This document shows, one piece after another, positions 26,101 through 35,100 of a stretch of 64,000 bases of DNA. The notes under the pieces are model-generated. The model saw only the letters and a program-made list of their open reading frames with translations. It was not told the origin of the DNA and made no database searches. How positions within the stretch are numbered: the stretch's first letter is position 1; every line of letters begins with the position of its first letter. The position numbers were made by a program, and so were the translations under genes. This DNA comes from Bursaphelenchus xylophilus (lineage: Eukaryota; Nematoda; Chromadorea; Rhabditida; Aphelenchoididae): positions 1,860,001 to 1,924,000 of the forward strand of contig CAJFCV020000002.1 in the NCBI GenBank assembly GCA_904066235.2. The letters are read 5' to 3'.

Positions 26101-29100
26101 ATTTTTTCGATTTTTTGGGATTTTTGAAAAATAAAATTAATGAAAAAATCTTTGAAAAATATGGGAAATCGCTCGAAATGACATTTTCAGGACTATTCAG
26201 CGATTTTTGAGCGATTTTATCGATTTTTTTGAGATTTTCAAAAAATAAAATTGATGAAAAACCCTTCAAAAAGTATCAGAAATTGCTCCAAATAACATTT
26301 TCAGAGCTTTTCACCAATTTTTTTAAGCGATTTTTCCCCCATTTTTGACTATTTTCACCCAATTTTATCCATTTTCTGCTTTCAAGTTAATCTTCCCCCC
26401 ATTCCAGGCTCTCATTAAAACTCGACAAGACCCTGCAGCAAACGGTCGAATCGCTGGTCAAGACCCTCTCCAATCTCTGTCCCACGCCCTCCCCGCCCGC
26501 CCCATCCACCCCTATCCCGCCGCCGCCCGAGCCTCGCAAAAAATCGCATAAACGCCGCGACAGGAAGCGCCGCAAACACCGCGACGTCGCCGAGCCCGAG
26601 GAGGAGTCGCAAGCCCCCTCCGAAGCGTCGCTCTACGTCCGCCGCCACACCCTGCCGGACATGACCGTCGCGACATACGGAATGGTCATCTGTGGAACCG
26701 ACGACCTTCATCACCGCTACCGCGGCCGTATCGAAAAGTGAGTGCGTCTGGGAAGAGGCGATTTTCTTGGTTTTGAGGAGTTTTTGCACAGTGTGGAGTT
26801 TTGAGTTTTTTGCACGGTGCAATTTTTGAATTTTTTTGCACAGTGCAAATTTTTGAAAATTTTTCTGCACCGTGCGAACACTAGAAAATGTTGCACAGTG
26901 CAAATTTCGAAATTTTTTTCACAGTGCGAAATTTTAAATTTTTTTTTTGCACCGTGCGAGCAGTAGAAAATTTTGCACGGTGCACATTCTTATTTTATGC
27001 ACGGTGCGAAATTTTGATTTTTTTTGCACGGTGCAAATTTTGATTTTTTTGCACAGTGCAAATTTTTGAAAATTTTTCTGCACCGTGCGAACAATAGAAA
27101 ATGTTGCACAGTGCAAATTTTAAATATTTTGCACGGTGCGAAATTTTGAAAGTTTCTCTGCACCGTGCGAACAGTAGAAAATCTTGCACAGTGCAAATTT
27201 TTGAATTTTTTTGCGCAGTGCGAAAATTAGAAGTTACATATTCTTGCACAGTGCAAATGTTCCAAAAAAGCTATTTTTTCTAATTCCCTTATTTCCAGAG
27301 TAAAATTTGGTGTTCCAATCAGCGAAGCGTTCAGTCATGACATTCCAGCCACATTGCTGGTCCTTCTGCTCAAAGTCAACAAGGAGGGACCCCTCAAAAA
27401 GGATATTTGGAGGGCGCCCGGGAATCAGGCCCAAGTCCGCAAACTCTCTCATATAATGCAACACGGACGATTAGTGAACATATCACACATCAGTGTCTAT
27501 ACGGCTGCCAGTGTTATAAAAGTGGGTCGAAGTTTGGAATTATTGATGTTTTCGGGGAGAAAATGTTGAAAATTTGTAAAAAGTAATTTTTTATAGGACT
27601 TGAAATTGTAAAATACAAGTTCAGTAGTCTTCTAGAGTTTTTCTAGAGTCATAATTTCTCAAAAATAAGGCTGAAACACAATGCCAAAAAATTCCGGGTC
27701 CCACCACGAAAACCTGAAATGACCGGAAATTGGCGGGAAACTTTAAAAAATCGTTCCTCTATGCTTTTGAGCTTCAAATTCTTCAAAAATTACTTGTTAA
27801 ACACAATGCCAAGGAATTTTGAGTCCCACCACGAAAACTTCAAATAGCCTGAATTTGGCGGGAAATCGCTGGAATCGCTAAAACTAATAATAAAAAATGT
27901 AAATAGCTAAACAACATTCTTTTTAACCATAAAATTTGCCTGTTTTTGAGCTAAAATCCATTTTTCAGAAATTCCTCTCCAAACTGCCCGGAGGCATTTT
28001 TGGCGCCGAGAACGAGCAACTCCTCTTCAGCATAATGCAACAGCCGGACGCGGAGCAGCAACGCCTCATCTTTTGCCGCGCCATCTCCTCACTTTCCATT
28101 CCCTCCCAGCATTTGTTGGTCCTTTTGTTCGGCACGTTTCGAATCATCGCCGACAACGCCGAAACTTTCAACACGAGGATGAGCGCCGACGCCATCGGAA
28201 TCAGCGTGGCACCCTCGCTGTTCCACACCTGCATTCATGATGGACAGAGGGTAAGCTGAAATTGATTTTTTGGCTTTTTCGATTTTTTGTTTTTGCACAG
28301 TGCAAATTTTCTTTGACTGCACAGTGCAGTCGGAAATTTCAAAGCCTCCGTATATCGCCGAAAGCGGGTCGAAAAGTTTGTAAAAATTACTGAGAAGGTA
28401 AAATACGGCAGAAAATCGATGAGCAAATTTATTTTTGAGATTCGAAATTTTTGGGAGGCACAATGCAAAAAATTAGAAAATTCTTGCACAGTGCAGTTTT
28501 TGGATTTTTGCACTGTGCGGAAAATTTTGAATAATTAGAAAAAGTCATTGAAAAAGTTATTTTTTGGGTGAAATATGGGTCTTTAATTTTTTCTCTTTTA
28601 CTGCACAGTGCAAAAAAAAATTTTTGGCTGCACTGTGCAAAAAAATAAAAAATTTTTTTTTTGAAATTTGCCTTAAAACTGACCAAAATTAAAACTGTAA
28701 AGCCCGTATAGTCCGTTCTGGAGTAAAATAAAATATTTTCAGGCCAAACTGGAAGACGTGATGAGGTTCAAACTGGCCTCTCAGGTCATCTCCACCATAA
28801 TTAAGTCCTTTGGCTGTACGAATCTGTTTCCGCGCGAGTGCTACGAGTTCTACGCGCGAATCACCGGCCGAACACTGCATGTGGACGACGACTGGAACTT
28901 CACTTTTCAATATCCGTCAAGTGAGTTTTGAAAGTTTCAAAATTTTTGTCGAAATTTTGAAAAATTTGGAAAAAAGTGCAAAAAATCGACTTTCATTTTG
29001 AAGGTGAAGGTAAATGTATAGTAATAACAGCACTTATAGAGCGCAAAAATGTGCTGCACAGCGGTTAACGAGTAGTTTTAGGTCGAAAATTCCCAATTTC

Positions 29101-32100
29101 TCGCGACTTTTTTTAAACTTTTTTGTGATTGTAAGAAGTTTAACTAGTAGCAGTAGTTGTGAATGGTGATGGTCGAGAGTCCTGTGCTTTGCTTGGCCTT
29201 CAACGTTTTGCGCTTTACCCCTTTCTTTGTGTTTTTTCCAAAAAAAATCCGATTTTGTTTCGTACTGTAGCTGTTGCTTTTGGTTACTGTAATTTGTGAA
29301 GGTTGAGAATGGTGGAAATGGTGGTAGTAGCGATGCATGTCTATTTTCCGTCCTTTCGTTGGTTTTTTGCACTTTTCTTGGTTGTTGAGGGTACTGTAGC
29401 CGTGGGTTACGGTAGGCGAGTTGAGGGTACTGTAGTTTTACTATGGTAGGAAATAGAAACGTTATTTTTTTGTTTTTGAGGATTTATAGCTTTCTAGAGG
29501 TTCCTGAGAATTTTTTGGGTTACTGTAACTTTCTACAGTAATATTTTGGGTTACTGTAATTTTGTTACAGTAACCTCGAAATTTATAAATTTGAATTTTT
29601 TAGAAGGCAGAGCTTCATACAGTCCTTTTGTAGATGATTTTAATAATTTAGACTACCGTGACATTCTACAGTAACCATTGGGTTACTGTAATTTTGTTAC
29701 AGTAATCCGAAATTTATAAATTTGGATTTTTTAGATGGTGAAAGCCATCATAGCAATTTCTGAGACGATTTTTTGTAATTTGAGTTACTGTAATTTGCTT
29801 AAATTAACTCTACTTACCGTAAGAAAATTACAGTAACCCTAGGGAAAACTAGTGTAATTTTGACTAGTTTGGACGCTTTTTTTTGCTTTTAGAAGCTTTT
29901 GAGTGTCAACCGAAACTTTTTTAGACGCGTATTTTACCCATAGACTACCGTACCTCGTCCAACAGTAATCTCAACAACCCCGTTTTTGCGAAACTTTTTT
30001 CTTTAATTTTGTAACATCTTTGTATTTTGCTTGATTTGTGGTATGGCCGTGTTTTGTAGATTCCTCCAAGCCGGACACAACCACCTTCTCCACAATGCTG
30101 TCGTCGATTTCGGCGGCGATGGCCGCCCGCTCCTACTCGCTGGACACGCTCGGCGAAGAGTCAATGACTGCGGAGCTGGCCAGAGCTTCGATCAGGCCGG
30201 GGATTCAACGAGGCGGCTCGCTGAAGACGGCCGAATTCTCGATTGGGCGCCGGGTTGAGCCGGATGGATATAGTCATCAGAAAAGTCGGTCCAGCAACCC
30301 AGTAATGGTCCCGACCGGAAAACTCTTGCCTCAGCGGAGTGTAACCGAACTGACAAACCGACTCGAGATGGCGGGTCGAGCGAATCGACCGCCGTTGAGC
30401 GCCTGCACCAATAATCCGGCGAGGTTCGCGGGCAAGGCTGCTTCAGCGTCCGCCCTCCCCGACCGAAAGCCCTCCGTTCACCGACAACAAAGCGCGGGTC
30501 TAGTGTACGCCCAGAGGGTTGTAGTATCGGATAGTCCACCTCATGGCCCGCCTCCGGCCCCACCGTCACGGCAATCGCCGCAGAAATGCCGGCTGATCGA
30601 TTCGGAGATGAACGGCTCCAATTCCTGCGATTTTTAATAAGATAATGTCGCATTAAATGACTAGACTATGGTGGAAATGATGGAAAAGCGACTTTGAGCG
30701 ACTAGCTACAACGAGTTGATGAATCCCATGGACGGGTCGGAAGAAAAGTGCAAAAGTCCGTATTTTAGGGAAACTAAAACGGATTCTCCCAATTTTGATA
30801 TTATTTGTGGCCTAAGTTATCAAAATTGCCCTTTTTTGGATATATTTGTTCAGTCCCCTTTAGCATTTTGTCATCCCAGCCTTTTCCCGCCAATTTTCGA
30901 ACACTTCAAGTTTTCGTGGTGGGACCCAAAATCTCCTTGGCATTTTGTTTCAACGGTTTTTTTAGGAAATTGTGATGCTAAAAAATCCTCTGGGTTACTA
31001 TTTACCTTAGTTTACAATTTCCCGACCATTGTACGCCACTTTTAACAACCTAGCTTCTTATATTTGTATATTCCCCGAGAAATAATCAAATTCCAAAAAA
31101 GTTTGCTTCATGATCTTACAACGAGATTTTTACCGCTTTTCGGTTCGGCTTTACCTTCACTGTACACATTACACTTATTTACAGTCATTGTATTTTTCGC
31201 ATTCACTCCTATTTTTAATATAATAAACATGGTTAATATACGTCTCGGGTATTGTTTTTATTTTTGGATTTTTGCAATATGAAGAGTGTAAAATTGTTGT
31301 GTGTTTGCTTTGCCGTGCAAAATGTGATGCAATTCTTATTTTTTTCGAGAAAATTGATGATGTTTGTATTGGGAGAAGGTTATCTGTGCTACCTTTTTTT
31401 ATATGTAGCCCATGTCTGAGGTGTGTGCAAAATTTGAAGAGAATCTAAGTGTTGCACTTGGGGCACTTCCCTTGTAGGATTAACCTGCCTTTTTCAGGTT
31501 ACTTTGTAACGGAAAAGTTTTGACACAGCACTTGACTGAACACGGTGTGTGAATATGCCTCTCTGATTATGTTGGTTGTGTTTTCTTGCCACTACAGTGC
31601 TCTTCACTCAATATTTTTTCGATTTTTTTTTGTTGTGAGTATTTCTTATTTTTGTTTCTTTATTTGTCAGCAAAACTTGTGTACGATGGACGACCTTTCG
31701 TCCTGAATCGTGAAACAGAAGAGTTTTGTTGTACTAGGTGGGTCAGAAAGTCTTGACATGTCCTTGAACTGTGCTGTCGTCGCCGCAAAGTTGCTCTGAA
31801 AACGACAAAAATCGGCAGGGCAGAAATATCTGTTTGTCGGGAAAATAATGAGCAAAATGTCGCTGCGTTGAATGCGCCGCTGAAGTGAAAAAGAATTTGA
31901 TCTACTTCCTCATTGTTTCCTTTTTTACTGTTGCCGGAAATCCTTGAAACCCTTAGGCTTCTAAATTAATCCTCCAAATTTATTCATCCTGCTGGAGTAA
32001 TGTCCTATTTTCGGAAGTCTTTTTTGGAACATGTTTTTTGAAAAAAATTGAAGTGAAAGGGAGAAAGGGCGCTTGTAAATAAAGGATCATAACGGAAGAA

Positions 32101-35100
32101 ATCATTTATAAAGAGAAATATCGATTTATCAGTCTGTCGGGAAAATAATGTACAGGGTGCGGCAATTTTTCGGCCGGAATTTAATTGGCCATAACTTTTT
32201 TAGTTTTTGGGCAAATGTTAAAATTCTTTTTTTCTCTGAATCCATAGACAACCCCATTTTGTTTAATACCAAATATGTTATACCAGTTCATTAGACTACA
32301 GTAAAAATTCGAGACAAAGAAAAAGCTCTAATTTTCATAGCTGACAATGGAATTACCCCTAATGCGACTCTCAGATTTACTTTAAATTTTGCACATGGGC
32401 CGGACATAGGCCACACATCAATTCCTGAAAGTTTCAGCCTGCACCTTTCAGGGGCGTCCAAGATATTCAACGATTCTTTGCGGTCAGGAGGGCACATGAG
32501 TGGTCACACAGAAAAACTTTTTTGCTATATCTTCGCTAGTTTTGTGCGGAGATAGCTGATTTTTTGTGGAAACGGTATTCTCCATGGCATGAACCGGCAT
32601 GAAACTTTTTACGACAAAATTCGTAAAAAAAGTCATTTTTTCTGGCGATTTTCACACACGCCGAAAAAACATAGAAAACGACCGAAATGCCAATAACTAT
32701 GAACTAGGTCCCTGTATATGTAACATATTTGGTATTAAACAAAATGGGGTTGTCTGGGGATTCAAGGAAAAAAAGAATTTTAACATTCGGATAAAAACTA
32801 AAAAAGTTATAGCCAATTCAAATCCGGCCGAAAAATTGCCGCACCCTGTATATTTTTGGCGCTTTGGAATCTCCCATTATCGCTTTGCGACGACTAACCG
32901 CGGCTGGGGATTTTAAGACTGCAACGAGGCAAGACACTGTGCTTCGACAAACCCACATTATTTTTTCGACAGACCGATAGTCTCTGATTTCAATTTGTCG
33001 GAAAAATAATGAGCGGAATGTTGCTGCGGCAACCTCGTCACGAAAATGAAATGCCATCTGATTTTGCCTCGACACAATTCATTTCCTCGGCGGCGATGCG
33101 ATATTTGATGCGACAGAGTGCTCATTATTTTCCCGACAATCTGAAAAAATTCACTGTTCTATGTGCAGACATGTGTGCATTTTTAGTACTTGAAAAATAT
33201 GCGATATTGGATGACATATGCATGTCAAGACTTTCTGAATAGTATTCTGTATTGTATCGTAACCTATATATTTTGTTAACTCGTACATCTACGTTAAATC
33301 TCACTTATTTTTCGACGTTGTATTTATTTTCATTCCACGGCTTTAACGGAGATTTCCACTTGTTTCTATACATTTTATCGTATTTTATCAGTCTGTCGGG
33401 AAAATAATGAGCACTATGTCGCTCCGTCTATTGTGCCGCTGAAGTGAAAAGCAGTTTAATTTTGTTGCGATACAATTCATTTTCTCGGCGGCTATGCGAC
33501 TTTAGCTGCGACATGCTCATTATTTTCCCGACAGACTGATACAACATACGATGGGGCTTCTGTGGGACGAAGAAGCGTTGTTACGCCACGCTGAACTTTG
33601 GTAGCCTTCCACAGCGAATATTTTTTTCAAATTTCTTGCGATTCGTTTGACAGAAGCCCCATTTTCGTTTTATTTTTCGATATTGTGTTTGATATTTGTT
33701 GTTTGTATATTCCTCAGTTTGCGACATAATAAATAATAATCATCATGACATTTCTAAGCCGTTTTTTGATCGAGAAACAATGACATTTTGGATAAGAAGC
33801 AGTTTTTTACGACTTACGAGAGCGAAAAGACTTTAGACTTTGGTATTTTTGTAGGAACGTTCAGTCAGCCCGAGATCTACCCATCGCGCGACGAGGACAA
33901 GGAGCTGGACGAGGAGGAGGATCAGCCCGGCCCGTCCGGACTTCAGAAGACCGTCACTCGACAACATCACACGGATCCCGCGATTACCGAGGCCGAGAAC
34001 AGCGATGTGGAAGAGGAGGATGTGTATTCGGAGTATCTGCCGGCGTATCAAAGCACCTCGCATTCGGCGCGAGGAAGGGCTTCTTCGTCTGGCGGTGAGT
34101 TGGGTTGGATTTTTGGAAGGGTTATAGCAAGGGGCAGTGCAACCGTCGTATTTTAAAATATCTGTTTTTACTATGTTCTGAGCTAGGATTTAGTAAGCAA
34201 ATATTGCAAAATTTAATGGTAATATTAAGCTCAATTATTAAAGATAAAGGATATACATTACCCCAGGAATTTGCCTGAAACCAGCAAAAAGGCGTAAATT
34301 TACAATTTTCCCCGTAGAAAATCCCGGCCTGGCTTACAAAGCACAAAACAAATCTCACAAAGAAGCCGTAAAAAAACTGGACGAACTTTGTATCTTCTTT
34401 TGCAAAATCTGTAGGTCACACACCATACATCAGTCTGTCGGGAAGATAATGTGGATTTACGCCCTTTGGAATCATACATTATTACTTTGCGACGGCTAAC
34501 CGCTGCTGAGGATTTTGAGAGTGCGACGAGGCGAGAAATTTTGCTGCGTCAAATCCACATTATTTTTCAGACAGACCGATACGTTTCGCATATCAATCTG
34601 TCGGGAAAATATTGAGCAAAAGTGTCGCTGCTCCAGTCACGTCGGAGAAGAGAAAAGAAATTTGATTTTGCCGCGATACAGTTAATTTTCTTGTGCGATT
34701 TTCGATGCGACAGACTGCTCATTATTTTCCCGACAGACGGATAATAAATAGCCGGAATATCTTCCCTTTTTTACCTTCTCTACCTCTCCTCCTACCAAAT
34801 CATTCACCCGCAGACTTTTCAGGGCAACGCTTCCGGAAGCAGGATTCGCGCGAGTTTGCCGACCTCACCGAACAACATCGACTCTCCTCCTCTCTCGGCG
34901 AAGTCATGCAAAGTCGTCCTGATGACGAGTTCGAGGTCGAGAGGCGTCGCCTATGTCTGACGACGCTTCATGGAGGCGCTGATTCCGTGGAGAGCACAAG
35001 ATCCCTCACATATTTGGAATGGGTGCATGAGAAGCAAACGAAGCGGATGCGGACCCGCTCCGAGTGGTTTCTGTCGCCGGTGATGCCGCAGAAGAACAAC

